From assembly GCA_902826335.1 (NCBI GenBank), contig CADEEL010000002.1:14240-78239 (forward strand): a stretch of 64,000 bases of DNA, given 5' to 3'. Both the position numbers and the translations under genes were made by a program. The DNA is from an uncultured Alphaproteobacteria bacterium. GTDB taxonomy: Bacteria; Pseudomonadota; Alphaproteobacteria; Caulobacterales; Aquidulcibacteraceae. Under the pieces are notes generated by a model. It worked only from the letters and a program-made list of their open reading frames with translations, ran no database searches and had not been told where the DNA came from. Shown here piece by piece: positions 26,882-34,775 of this stretch. The stretch's first letter is position 1. Every line of letters begins with the position of its first letter.

Positions 26882-27402
26882 GCGCGCCCCCGCTCCTGGG
26901 CGTGCATCACAGCGCCTATCGCTGCCGCGACGCGGAAGAAACACGCGCCTTCTATGAGGACATTCTTGGCCTCAAGCTGCGGGTGGCGCTGACTGAAGGC
27001 AAGGCGCCGGGCGCGGGAAGCGCCATCGCGTTTCAGCATCTCTTCTTTGAATTGGGCGACGGGCGCTTCATCGCCTTCTTCGACGAACCGGCCGGCGCGG
27101 CGGAGAAGAAGTTCGCGCCGAAGAATCCGTTCGATCAGCACATCGCGTTCGAGGCGCCGTCCATGGATGCGCTTTCGACCTTTCAAGCGCGGCTGGCGCA
27201 GCACGGCGTTGCGGCGCAGGGACCGGTCGATCACGGCTTTTGTCATTCAATCTATTTCTGGGATCCGAACGGCTTGGCGCTGGAGATCACGGCGCGCGAT
27301 CCAAGCCATGAAAGCTATATGCGGGGGGCCGAACAGACGGCCCGCGCTGACATCGAGGCCTGGACCGCGCAGCGCCCCGCGCGGCCTCTTCCAACAAAAT
27401 AA
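26878..27402 (+). CDS. VOC-family (glyoxalase/dioxygenase fold) protein
   Basis: 174 residues with a vicinal-oxygen-chelate fold. Likely metal ligands are His in [11 protein letters not shown], His in [11 protein letters not shown], and Glu in [10 protein letters not shown]. The paired beta-alpha-beta-beta-beta modules are clear ([27 protein letters not shown]). It overlaps the CaiB stop by 4 nt. Could be an isomerase, dioxygenase or epimerase; the substrate cannot be read from sequence. Confidence 0.82.
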   Translation: MSAPPLLGVHHSAYRCRDAEETRAFYEDILGLKLRVALTEGKAPGAGSAIAFQHLFFELGDGRFIAFFDEPAGAAEKKFAPKNPFDQHIAFEAPSMDALSTFQARLAQHGVAAQGPVDHGFCHSIYFWDPNGLALEITARDPSHESYMRGAEQTARADIEAWTAQRPARPLPTK

Positions 27403-27522
27403 TGTCCTGAGTTTCACGTTCAGCTTGGGTTCAAGCAGGCCTCCATAGATTGATCCTCGGACGGCGCGCGATTTTCTGTCCCTCGCTAGCGCGCCGCTCC
27501 AGGACTGTCCTCGAAAGACAGG

Positions 27523-27558
27523 GCGCCGACCGCCGGCTCAGCGGTCGGCGCTTCCCTT
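27523..27558 (+). terminator. Hairpin terminator after the SDR-CaiB-VOC operon
   Basis: A perfect 11-bp stem GCGCCGACCGC / GCGGTCGGCGC with a 7-nt loop is followed by TTCCCTTT, 120 nt after the VOC stop and 58 nt before the CoA-transferase start. A position just before scoA would also allow an attenuation role. Confidence 0.6.
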
Positions 27559-27608
27559 TGGGCGCACCGGATTGCGCTCGCGCGCGGCGCTGCTTAAAGA
27601 GCCGGCCC

Positions 27609-28316
27609 ATGGCCAACAAAGTCTACCCAAACGCCGCCGCTGCGCTGGCGGGGCTCACCTTTGACGATATGATCGTGATGAGCGGGGGTTTTGGTCTCTG
27701 CGGCATTCCGGAAAATCTGATCGTTGCGCTGCGTAATAGCGGCGTCAAAGGCATCACGGTGATTTCGAACAACGCCGGCGTCGATGGATTCGGGCTCGGG
27801 CTTCTCCTGGAGACACGACAGATCGCCAAGATGGTTTCGTCCTATGTGGGCGAGAACAAGGAGTTCGAACGCCAATATCTCTCCGGCGAGTTGAAGCTCG
27901 AATTCAATCCGCAAGGCACGTTGGCCGAGCGCATCCGCGCGGGCGGCGCCGGCATCGCCGGATTTTATACGAAAACGGGCGTGGGCACGCTTGTGGCCGA
28001 GGGCAAGGAGATCAAAGCTTTCGACGGCGAGGATTATGTGCTGGAGACCGGCCTCAAAGCCGATCTTTCGATCGTCAAGGCTTGGAAGGGCGATCGGGAA
28101 GGCAATCTCATATTTCGCAAGACGGCGCGGAACTTCAATCCAATGATCGCCACGGCCGGCAAAGTCTGCGTCGCTGAAGTAGAGGAGTTGGTTGAGATCG
28201 GTGACCTCGATCCCGACTGCATCCACACGCCCGGCATTTATGTGGACCGCATCGTCAAGGGCGTGTTCGAGAAACGCATCGAGCAACGCACGGTTCGCAA
28301 GCGGGAGGCGGCGTAA
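27609..28316 (+). CDS. scoA: Succinyl-CoA:3-ketoacid CoA-transferase subunit A
   Basis: Alpha subunit of the enzyme that activates acetoacetate using succinyl-CoA. 235 residues. N-terminal [13 protein letters not shown] and [20 protein letters not shown] carry the family oxyanion/CoA loops, and [20 protein letters not shown] follows. The start at 27609 is taken because homology begins at NKVYPNA. The scoB ATG follows its TAA without a gap, so the two are a strict pair. Confidence 0.92.
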   Translation: MANKVYPNAAAALAGLTFDDMIVMSGGFGLCGIPENLIVALRNSGVKGITVISNNAGVDGFGLGLLLETRQIAKMVSSYVGENKEFERQYLSGELKLEFNPQGTLAERIRAGGAGIAGFYTKTGVGTLVAEGKEIKAFDGEDYVLETGLKADLSIVKAWKGDREGNLIFRKTARNFNPMIATAGKVCVAEVEELVEIGDLDPDCIHTPGIYVDRIVKGVFEKRIEQRTVRKREAA

Positions 28317-28973
28317 ATGCCCTGGACACGGGACGATCTCGCCAAGCGCGCGGCCAAGGAGTTGCGCGACGGATTCTACGTCAATCTCGGCATCGGCATT
28401 CCAACGCTTGTAGCGAACTACATTCCAGACGGCATGGAAGTGACGCTGCAGAGTGAGAACGGCATGCTCGGCATGGGGCCGTTTCCGTATGAGGATGAGA
28501 TCGACGCCGATCTCATCAACGCCGGCAAGCAGACGATCACCAGCCTGGCGAAATCTTCCTATTTCTCCTCTTCGGATTCGTTTGCGATGATCCGCGGCGG
28601 GCACATAGATTTATCCATTCTGGGCGCCATGGAAGTCACCGAACGGGGTGATCTGGCGAACTGGATGGTGCCGGGCAAGATGGTCAAAGGGATGGGCGGC
28701 GCGATGGACCTGGTGGCCGGCGTCAAGCGCGTGGTCGTGGTCATGGAGCACACATCGAAGGACGGCGCGCCGAAGCTGCTGAAGCAGTGCACGCTGCCGC
28801 TGACGGGCGTCGGCGTCGTCGATCTTGTCATCACCGATCTCGGCGTCTTTGAGATCGACAAGAAGGGTCACGACCCGATGCGCCTTGTCGAACTCGCGAC
28901 CGGCGTAAGCATCGACGAAGTGCGCGCCAAGACCGGCGCCTCGTTTGAATCGGCGTTGCGGGCTGCCGCATAA
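28317..28973 (+). CDS. scoB: Succinyl-CoA:3-ketoacid CoA-transferase subunit B
   Basis: Beta subunit, 218 residues. The catalytic glutamate lies in [14 protein letters not shown], and [16 protein letters not shown] is the family GxGxP segment. Intact C-terminus with [12 protein letters not shown]. With scoA it allows ketone-body or polyhydroxybutyrate-derived acetoacetate to enter the TCA cycle. After it begins a 1-kb region without a credible gene. Confidence 0.93.
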   Translation: MPWTRDDLAKRAAKELRDGFYVNLGIGIPTLVANYIPDGMEVTLQSENGMLGMGPFPYEDEIDADLINAGKQTITSLAKSSYFSSSDSFAMIRGGHIDLSILGAMEVTERGDLANWMVPGKMVKGMGGAMDLVAGVKRVVVVMEHTSKDGAPKLLKQCTLPLTGVGVVDLVITDLGVFEIDKKGHDPMRLVELATGVSIDEVRAKTGASFESALRAAA

Positions 28974-29438
28974 CGCCAGACGCACGTTTGCCTCCGCGCC
29001 AAGCCTGGCTTTCGCGGACACGCTGCATTTTCTCTTCCAACTTCCACGCTCCCAAGATGGGAGCCCGGGGCGCGCAAGCCGCGCCGAGGATAGGTTGTGC
29101 CGACATTGCTGCCGGCTTCTGAAAAGACGCGACAAACGCGCCCCGGACGAAACGTTGATGCTCGCATGCGGCCCAGCGAAGAGGTCTTAACTCCCGCCGC
29201 AGAGGCGCTCAGCGCGCGGGCCGCGTCCGTTCGCGGGCCCCGGATCTCCAACCAATGCCGAACTCGGCTGGCTTTCGTGAGATTGCTCTCACAGTTCGCG
29301 CTCGTTTCGCCCTCTTGCGTCGGTTTGGCTCGGATCCAAGCGACCTCCCGTGCAAGAGGAGCGGCCATAGTATCCGTGGACGGACTGGGTCGGATATCTT
29401 TGTGTGAGTTCCCGCTTTTCGCCCTGATTGCGCATCGT

Positions 29439-29534
29439 CCCGCGCTTCGACACGCTCAGCGCGACGCGGTGGAAACAGCCCTAAATATCAGCGAGCTTAA
29501 ATCTTATCGTCGCCCTGAGCGAAGTCGAAGGGCA
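29439..29534. repeat. Dispersed repeat with CTTCGACACGCTCAGCGCGAC end, family D (copy 1)
   Basis: The left end GCGCTTCGACACGCTCAGCG and, inverted, GCCCTGAGCGAAGTCGAAGGGC bracket about 40 bp of AT-richer sequence. A second copy with GCGCTTCGACAGGCTCAGCG lies at 51508-51590. The TTCGACA-GCTCAGC pattern is a common intergenic repeat in sphingomonads and caulobacters. Confidence 0.6.
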
Positions 29535-29633
29535 GGCCGCATGCGCCACGCTATCCTCCGGTTCGGTGCGCCGCTATCCCACACCCGCACGCCGGCATGC
29601 ACTAGAATGCCCCACACCCAGCCGCGTAGCGTT

Positions 29634-29792
29634 TTCACCCCTCATCCGTCTCGCCGCTTCGCGGCGATCCACCTTCTCCCACAAGGGGAGAAGGGAATGT
29701 TTGCGCCGCCCTTCTCCTTCTCCCCTTGTGGGTTCGAGGCTGTCGCAATCGATCCAGTGGATCGATTGCCGCCGAGACGGATGAGGGGTGAA
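29634..29792. repeat. 159-bp large inverted-repeat element
   Basis: The ends are perfect inverted copies of 20 bp (29634-29653 and 29773-29792, containing CCCCTCATCCGTCTC). Inside, CCTTCTCCCACAAGGGGAGAAGG is opposed by CTTCTCCCCTTGTGGG, giving a nested hairpin. Same design as the CTCCCC..TTG..GGGGAG elements at 46-53 kb. Confidence 0.7.
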
Positions 29793-29973
29793 GGCGCGAT
29801 GCAAAAAAACATGATCGCGAATGCTCCATGTTTAGCGGCTGCGGACGGACGGGTTCGCCTTCATCCAGCGATGGGCGGCGCTTTAAACAAGAAATGACGA
29901 CAGGGGCCACGCGCGGGTCCCCGTACTCCGTGCGCGGAGGGGGGAAGTGGCGCGAGCCGCTCCCGCCATGCGG

Positions 29974-29989
29974 TGTGACGCGTGTCACG
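29974..29989. promoter_or_regulatory. CRP-like binding site
   Basis: TGTGA-N6-TCACG (29974-29989) matches the cAMP-receptor-protein consensus TGTGA-N6-TCACA with one mismatch. It is centred about 70 nt upstream of the first tandem small ORF (start 30052). A cyclase-domain gene exists at 56.3 kb, but no link is shown. Confidence 0.35.
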
Positions 29990-30051
29990 GCGATCGGACG
30001 GGCGCGGGACTAAGTTTTGTTCATCGAAACCGCACATCAACGGAGCCCGCC

Positions 30052-30144
30052 ATGACCCGCCTCGTCTCCCTCGCCGCCGCCGCGTTCGCCTTCGCCCTGG
30101 CCGCCGCGCCGGTGCTGAACCAAGCCGCGCAAATCGTCGCCTGA
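30052..30144 (+). CDS. Small hydrophobic peptide 1 (30 residues)
   Basis: Encodes MTRLVSLAAAAFAFALAAAP followed by VLNQAAQIVA: a basic N-terminus and one hydrophobic helix. It resembles a bare signal peptide or a single-span membrane peptide. CGGAG lies 7 nt before the ATG. A second 30-codon ORF of similar layout starts 12 nt later. Not a known family; the call rests on tandem arrangement, a good Shine-Dalgarno sequence and an upstream CRP-like site. Confidence 0.45.
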   Translation: MTRLVSLAAAAFAFALAAAPVLNQAAQIVA

Positions 30145-30156
30145 AGGCGCCCTGAG

Positions 30157-30249
30157 ATGAACTTCATCGCCTATTATGTCGGCGCCGCCGCGGTGTTTTG
30201 CGCGCTCTCCGTCGCGATCATCGGTCAGGCCATTCACACCGTCGCATAG
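30157..30249 (+). CDS. Small hydrophobic peptide 2 (30 residues)
   Basis: Encodes MNFIAYYVGAAAVFCALSVA followed by IIGQAIHTVA, a probable single transmembrane helix. It ends like its neighbour (QAIHTVA versus QAAQIVA), suggesting an old duplication or shared constraint. GAAGG lies about 9 nt before the ATG. A strong hairpin follows. Function unknown. Confidence 0.45.
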   Translation: MNFIAYYVGAAAVFCALSVAIIGQAIHTVA

Positions 30250-30291
30250 AGTTCGCGTGGGCCGCCGCCTCGCAACCGCGGTCCAGCGAAG

Positions 30292-30323
30292 GGGGCGTGG
30301 GGAGCGTGAGCTTCCCGCGCCCC
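30292..30323. terminator. Strong hairpin between convergent small ORFs and HAD gene
   Basis: A 14-bp stem (two G-U wobbles) with a GTGA tetraloop: GGGGCGTGGGGAGC opposed by GCTTCCCGCGCCCC. No clear T-run. It ends at the stop codon of the HAD gene, so it may act as a bidirectional stop or protect 3' ends. Confidence 0.5.
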
Positions 30324-30904
30324 TAATCCGCGCGCGGAAAGACCCGCTCCACAGCGCATAGCCGCGCCGCGCGCCGCGCCAAGGATTGCGGCGCGTTAAC
30401 CACGATCGCCGCGCGCGCATAGCGCCATACGCCCAGATCCGCAGTCTCGTTGCCGGCATAGGCGAACCCTCCGGGAAACACCCGCGCCAGCACCGCGCCT
30501 TTCGCCGGCCCTTTGAGGTTTTGTGCGCCCTCCGAGGCGAACACTGCGTCGAACAGCCCGACATGAGCGGCGATGGCCTCGGCCGCGCGCCGGTCCGACG
30601 CGGTGGCGAGCACAAGAATTCGCCCTGTAGTCTTTTGCTCCCTTAGCCAATCGAGCAGGGGGCGGTTGTAGGCGAGGCGCTCGGGCTCGCACGGCGCCTC
30701 ACGCGCCAGGCGCGCCTTGGCGTAGGCCCGGCCGCGCAGGAGCCATCGCACCAGTCTGAAGAACCCGAACGGGCTTGCCAGGGCCAACCGCCACGCGGCG
30801 GCGGCGACCACGTCGCCATGTATGAGCGTGCCATCGAGATCGACGGCGAGCGGCCATACGCCTTGGTTCGCGGGCGGCGCGGCGAATTCCTGCCCCTGCG
30901 TCAT
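30323..30904 (-). CDS. HAD-superfamily phosphatase-like protein
   Basis: 193 residues. Motif I is VDLDGTLIHGD, motif II is VLATASDRR, and motif III/IV is GNETADLGVW (the final acidic motif normally reads GDxxxD; here GNETAD). Similar to the N-terminal HAD domain that is fused to UbiA-type prenyltransferases in other bacteria, but here alone. The start at 30904 is preferred since AGGAG precedes it; ATGs at 30925/30928 are alternatives. Substrate unknown. Confidence 0.75.
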   Translation of the reverse strand: MTQGQEFAAPPANQGVWPLAVDLDGTLIHGDVVAAAAWRLALASPFGFFRLVRWLLRGRAYAKARLAREAPCEPERLAYNRPLLDWLREQKTTGRILVLATASDRRAAEAIAAHVGLFDAVFASEGAQNLKGPAKGAVLARVFPGGFAYAGNETADLGVWRYARAAIVVNAPQSLARRAARLCAVERVFPRAD

Positions 30905-31106
30905 GCCCACCGAGCTCCTGGTCATCATGCGGATCGCGCGCACATCAGAGTGCGAAATTGGTTAATTCGACAAACGAGATTCGCCTGTGGGGGATGGCGG
31001 GCGCGCGCCAATCGCGCCGCCTGGGAGTCCGCTGGACCCATGCGCGCGGGAGAGCTTTTGTGCTTCCGGCACTCACGCTCATTTCATTCTCACTTCGGGG
31101 GCATCC

Positions 31107-32258
31107 TTGAAACGCAAATTGCTTCAGGCCGCCGCGGCCGTCGCGCTCCTGGCCATGTTGGCCGGGCCGGCGCACGCCACGGAAGGCTGGTACGGCCGCG
31201 CCGACGTTGGTTACAGCGTCGATGGCGAGCTCGACCTCTCCAATTCCGATAATTCGGAATACGAGTACGACTGGTTCGATAGCTCGCGCACCTACGACCT
31301 CGACAACGACTGGATGGCGTCGGTCGGCGTCGGTTACGCGCTGCGCAACGGCTTCCGCGTCGAAGGCGAACTCGCTTATCGCCAGAATGACGTGGAGAAC
31401 GATAACGAGCGCATGGTCTCGCGGCTGAACGAGTATTCGTCCGGCGGCGGCGACGTACGCGTGATTTCGCTGATGGCGAACGCTTATTACGACTTCAACC
31501 GCGGCGGGCGCTTCCAGCCTTATGTCGGCGCCGGCCTCGGCGTCGCGCAAGTCGATGTCGACATCAACGACTTCTATTACGGCGTGGATGACGAAGACGT
31601 CGCCGGCGCGCTTCAAGCCATGGCGGGCGTGGGCGTCGCGCTCTCGGAGCGCCTCACGTTGGATGTCGGCTACCGCTACTTCCACATTCCAAGCCTCGAT
31701 CTCGAAACGACCGGCTATTACTACAACGACTCGTACCTTGCGCAGGCGAGCTACGAGGAAGGCGAATACGGCTACTCCTACACAACGGACGGCGAATATA
31801 CGCACCAGGCGGTGACGGTCGGCTTGCGCTGGCAGTTCTCGGCGCCGCCCGCGCCGCCGCCGCCGCCCCCGCCGCCGCCTCCACCCCCGCCGCCGCCTCC
31901 GCCGCCGCCTGTGGCGTGCCCGACGGCTGACTTCGTCGTCTACTTCGAGTGGGACCGCTCGAACCTCAACGCCGAAGCCATGGCGGCGATCGATGCGGCC
32001 ATCGCCAACGCCCGCGCCTGCAATCTGGGCAATGCGTTCGTTGTCGGCCACACCGATACGTCAGGCTCGACGGCCTATAATGTGGGCCTCTCGCAGCGCC
32101 GCGCGGCCGTGGTGATCGATGCGCTCGTCGCGCGCGGCGTCCCGGTCGAAGCCATCACCAGCGAAGCGCGCGGTGAAGGCGATCTCGCCGCCGTCACCCG
32201 CGATGGCGTGCGTGAGCCGCTGAACCGGCGCACGGCGGTGACGATCTCGTTCCGCTAA
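31107..32258 (+). CDS. OmpA-family outer-membrane protein with 19-proline linker
   Basis: 383 residues with a TTG start behind a G-rich stretch. Signal peptide is about residues 1-22 (cleaved after AHA). An 8-stranded OmpA-like barrel extends to about residue 245 (GWYGRADVGYS ... LRWQF). An uninterrupted run of 19 prolines (codons 31854-31910) follows, then the C-terminal peptidoglycan-binding domain (VYFEWDRSNLNAEA, GHTDTSGS, NVGLSQRRA). It anchors the outer membrane to the wall. Translation through the proline run should need EF-P. A perfect terminator follows. Confidence 0.93.
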   Translation: MKRKLLQAAAAVALLAMLAGPAHATEGWYGRADVGYSVDGELDLSNSDNSEYEYDWFDSSRTYDLDNDWMASVGVGYALRNGFRVEGELAYRQNDVENDNERMVSRLNEYSSGGGDVRVISLMANAYYDFNRGGRFQPYVGAGLGVAQVDVDINDFYYGVDDEDVAGALQAMAGVGVALSERLTLDVGYRYFHIPSLDLETTGYYYNDSYLAQASYEEGEYGYSYTTDGEYTHQAVTVGLRWQFSAPPAPPPPPPPPPPPPPPPPPPPVACPTADFVVYFEWDRSNLNAEAMAAIDAAIANARACNLGNAFVVGHTDTSGSTAYNVGLSQRRAAVVIDALVARGVPVEAITSEARGEGDLAAVTRDGVREPLNRRTAVTISFR

Positions 32259-32280
32259 GCAAACCTAACTTCACCTCATT

Positions 32281-32313
32281 GAGCCCGGCCCCAAAAGGCC
32301 GGGCTCTTTTTTT
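32281..32313 (+). terminator. Rho-independent terminator of the ompA-like gene
   Basis: A perfect 10-bp stem GAGCCCGGCC / GGCCGGGCTC with a CCAAAA loop is followed by seven T residues, 22 nt after the stop codon. Confidence 0.95.
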
Positions 32314-32346
32314 GCGCGACGCGGCGGCGCGGCGTATGCCGTCGCC

Positions 32347-33483
32347 ATGAGCTATGACGCCATTATCGTGGGCGCGGGCGTGTTCGGCGCGTGGACGGCC
32401 GTTCATCTACAACGCGCGGGAAAGCGCGTGCTGCTGGTGGACGCCGCGGGGCCGGCCCATGCGCGCGCATCGTCGGGCGGTGAAAGCCGGCTGACGCGCT
32501 CCCTCTATGGCGCGGACGCGATCTATTCGCGCATGGCGGCGCACTCGCTGGATGAATGGCGGCGCCTCTCTGACGCCTCCTCGCTGCCGCTGTTTCACAA
32601 GACGGGCGCGCTCTTCTTCTTCGCGGAGGAGGGCGCGTATGTCCGCGACTCGATCGCCGCGCATGAGGAATTAGGGCTGCCTCTCCAAATCTTGACGCAA
32701 GCCGAACTCACGCAACGTTGGCCGCAGATTGACTTCGCGGGCGTTGCGCTCGGCCTTTATCAGCCGGCGTTCGGCGCGCTGATGGCGCGGCGCGCGGTGC
32801 AAGAGTTGGTGCGCGGCTTCGTGCGCGCCGGCGGGGACTATCGCCTTGCTCACGCTCGCCCGTCGGCGACCGACAATGCGGTTCTGGTCGATGGCGTTGA
32901 GACGCGCGCGGACGCGATTGTGTTCGCCTGCGGGCCGTGGCTTGGGAAATTGTTTCCCGAAATTCTTGGCGCGCGCCTTTTCATCACGCGCCAGGAGATC
33001 GCGTTTCTCGCGCCGCCCGATGGGGACGATCGCTTCGAGCCGCACGCGTCGCCATGCTGGGCCGAGCACAATGGGCAAGAGCTTTTCTATGGTTTTCCCA
33101 ATCTCGAAACGCGTGGCTTCAAGCTTGCCTGCGATCGCCATGGCCCCCTCTTCGATCCAGATACAGGTGATCGCCGCATGAGCGGGGAGGGGATGGAGGT
33201 GCTGCGCGCCTATTTGCGCGGACGCTTTCCCGCGCTGGCGGAGCGTCCGTTCACGGAGTTTCGCGTCTGCCAGTACGAGAACAGCGCCAATGGTGATTTC
33301 CTGATGGATCGGCATCCGACACTTGACGGCGTCTGGCTGCTGGGCGCGGGCTCGGGCCACGGCTTCAAGCACGGGCCGGAAGTGGGCCGCATGATGGCGG
33401 ACCTTGTGCTTGGCCGCGCCGCGCCCGAGCCTCGCTTCGCGCTGGCGACGAAGGGCGACGCGCACCGCCGCAGCGTGGTGTAG
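32347..33483 (+). CDS. Sarcosine oxidase / N-methyltryptophan-oxidase-like FAD protein
   Basis: Flavoenzyme oxidising an N-methyl or secondary amine, 378 residues. FAD-binding GAGVFGAWTAVHL lies at residue 9, and the family segment ASSGGESRLTRSLYG follows. The Cys in RVCQYENSANGDFLMDRHP sits where monomeric sarcosine oxidases bind FAD covalently. GSGHGFKHGPEVGRM is the C-terminal FAD loop. No neighbouring one-carbon genes; substrate unproven. It lies 80 nt upstream of the bufferin operon and may or may not share a transcript. Confidence 0.85.
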   Translation: MSYDAIIVGAGVFGAWTAVHLQRAGKRVLLVDAAGPAHARASSGGESRLTRSLYGADAIYSRMAAHSLDEWRRLSDASSLPLFHKTGALFFFAEEGAYVRDSIAAHEELGLPLQILTQAELTQRWPQIDFAGVALGLYQPAFGALMARRAVQELVRGFVRAGGDYRLAHARPSATDNAVLVDGVETRADAIVFACGPWLGKLFPEILGARLFITRQEIAFLAPPDGDDRFEPHASPCWAEHNGQELFYGFPNLETRGFKLACDRHGPLFDPDTGDRRMSGEGMEVLRAYLRGRFPALAERPFTEFRVCQYENSANGDFLMDRHPTLDGVWLLGAGSGHGFKHGPEVGRMMADLVLGRAAPEPRFALATKGDAHRRSVV

Positions 33484-33500
33484 GGCGCGCAGCTGCATTC

Positions 33501-33526
33501 GTAACTGCCTTCGCCGGCCGAACGTA
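33501..33526 (+). promoter_or_regulatory. ECF-sigma-like promoter of the bufferin operon
   Basis: GTAACT (33501-33506), 16-nt spacer, CGTA (33523-33526): the layout of ECF promoters (GTAAC -35, CGTA/CGAA -10). It is 38 nt before the bufA ATG. CGTAACT also occurs as an exact direct repeat (33500-33506 and 33523-33529), which could instead be a regulator site. No ECF sigma gene is in the window. Confidence 0.45.
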
Positions 33527-33563
33527 ACTATAAGCGTCATCCACCAGCCAAGGAGTGAACCAC

Positions 33564-33923
33564 ATGCGTGCAACCGCCCTCGCAGCCGCCCTCGCAGTCG
33601 GCGTCGCCATGGCCGCCTCGCCAGCGATCGCCAGACCCAATGACCAGCTGCGCATCTCCGAGACGGCGCCGGCGGAAGCGCGCGCGGCTTTCACCCGCTG
33701 GGTGCAAACAGATTCCATCCGCGGATCGCGCGAGCACTGCTACGGCATCGCGCTCGCTGGCGAAAACGATTGTCGCGCCGGCGCCGGAACAACGTGCGCG
33801 GGCACCTCGACCGTAAATTTCCAAGGCAACGCCTGGACTTATGCGCCGGCCGGCACCTGCCAGCATATTCAAACGCCGGCGGGCGCGGCCTCAGTCAACG
33901 AGCTCGCCCGCAATAATCCTTGA
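33564..33923 (+). CDS. bufA: Bufferin precursor peptide (BufA1-like, DUF2282)
   Basis: Precursor of a ribosomally made, post-translationally modified copper-binding peptide. 119 residues with a Sec signal peptide (about 1-23, cleavage after AIA). The mature part has exactly four cysteines (Cys59, 70, 78, 99), in the DUF2282 pattern [14 protein letters not shown]...TTCAGTS...GNAW...GTC. In studied bufferins the MNIO enzyme oxidises cysteines to thiooxazoles that bind copper; which cysteines are modified here is inference. AAGGAG 8 nt upstream fixes the ATG over an in-frame GTG at 33555. First gene of a tight four-gene operon. Confidence 0.9.
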   Translation: MRATALAAALAVGVAMAASPAIARPNDQLRISETAPAEARAAFTRWVQTDSIRGSREHCYGIALAGENDCRAGAGTTCAGTSTVNFQGNAWTYAPAGTCQHIQTPAGAASVNELARNNP

Positions 33924-34775
33924 ATGCTGGAGCGCCGCGTGGGCCTACCGCCTTCAATTGCGGGAGTCGGGCTCAAGTCCGAGCATTACCGCGCGGCGCT
34001 CGAAAGCACTGCTGATGGGCTGTGGTTCGAGGTCCATCCCGAAAACTACATGGTTGCGGGCGGCCCGCGCCTCGCTTGGCTTGAAGCCATTCGCGCTAGG
34101 CGGCCCGTCTCCTTTCACGGCGTCGCCGCGTCGCTGGCCGGGCCCGACCCCTTGGATAAGGCGCATCTGACAAGCCTGCGCGCTTTGGTCTCGCGCTTTG
34201 AGCCCGCGCTCATTTCCGAGCACGTCGCCTGGTCCGCGGCGGGCGGCGTCTATTATGGCGATTTGTTTCCACTTCCATACACCCAAGAGGCGGCGCGTCA
34301 TCTGATCGATCGGATCGATCAGTTTCAGATCGCGCTTGGGCGACGCATATTGATTGAAAATCCCGCCTCATATCTCACGCTACGTTCCGACATGAGCGAG
34401 AGCGCTTTCCTGGCTGAAGTGTGCGCCCGTAGCGGCTGCGGATTGCTGCTCGATGTCAACAACATCTATGTATCCGCGAACAATACGGGTTTCGACGCTG
34501 ACGCCTATGTCGACGCTGTCGACGGCGGCATGATCGGCGAGGTGCATATCGCCGGCCACGAAGCGGACTCCGCGGTTGGCCGCGCGCTCTTGATCGATTC
34601 TCATGCCGCGCCGGTGGCCGCGCCTGTCTGGGCGCTTTATGAACGCCTGATCGCGCGCATCGGCCCAAGGCCCACGCTGCTCGAACGTGACGCGCGCGTG
34701 CCTCCGTTCTCGGAACTCATGGAAGAACGCGCGCGCGCCGCGGATGTGCTCTCCGCCACGCGGGAGGCGGCTTAA
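33924..34775 (+). CDS. bufB: BufB-like MNIO (DUF692) peptide-modifying iron oxidase
   Basis: Multinuclear non-heme iron oxidase with a TIM barrel, 283 residues; related to MbnB. Candidate metal ligands are at the usual strand ends: WFEVHPENY, SFHGVAAS, ISEHVAW, ENPASY, LLDVNNIYV and EVHIAGHE. It should modify cysteines of the preceding bufA product, helped by BufC. The ATG directly follows the bufA TGA (TGAATG), and the stop overlaps bufC by 1 nt, so the operon is translationally coupled. Confidence 0.92.
   Translation: MLERRVGLPPSIAGVGLKSEHYRAALESTADGLWFEVHPENYMVAGGPRLAWLEAIRARRPVSFHGVAASLAGPDPLDKAHLTSLRALVSRFEPALISEHVAWSAAGGVYYGDLFPLPYTQEAARHLIDRIDQFQIALGRRILIENPASYLTLRSDMSESAFLAEVCARSGCGLLLDVNNIYVSANNTGFDADAYVDAVDGGMIGEVHIAGHEADSAVGRALLIDSHAAPVAAPVWALYERLIARIGPRPTLLERDARVPPFSELMEERARAADVLSATREAA

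Larger units (their letters stand above)
28974..30051. other. 1.08-kb gene-poor stretch with repeats
   Basis: Open frames exist on both strands, but they overlap palindromic repeats or the scoB end and lack family features, so none is called. Visible content: a small hairpin GCTCCC/GGGAGC at 29048-29064, a family-D repeat (29439-29534), a large inverted repeat (29634-29792) and a CRP-like site (29974-29989). Positions 29065-29430 hold no recognised feature. Confidence 0.6.

Noticed and set aside
28868..29368. 166-codon open frame on the minus strand after scoB
   Set aside because: Its 3' third lies antisense to scoB, and there is no recognisable domain or start signal.
29097..29897. 266-codon open frame on the plus strand between scoB and the small ORFs
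   Set aside because: It overlaps the large inverted repeat and the family-D repeat, has no Shine-Dalgarno or family match, and is composed of repeat translation.
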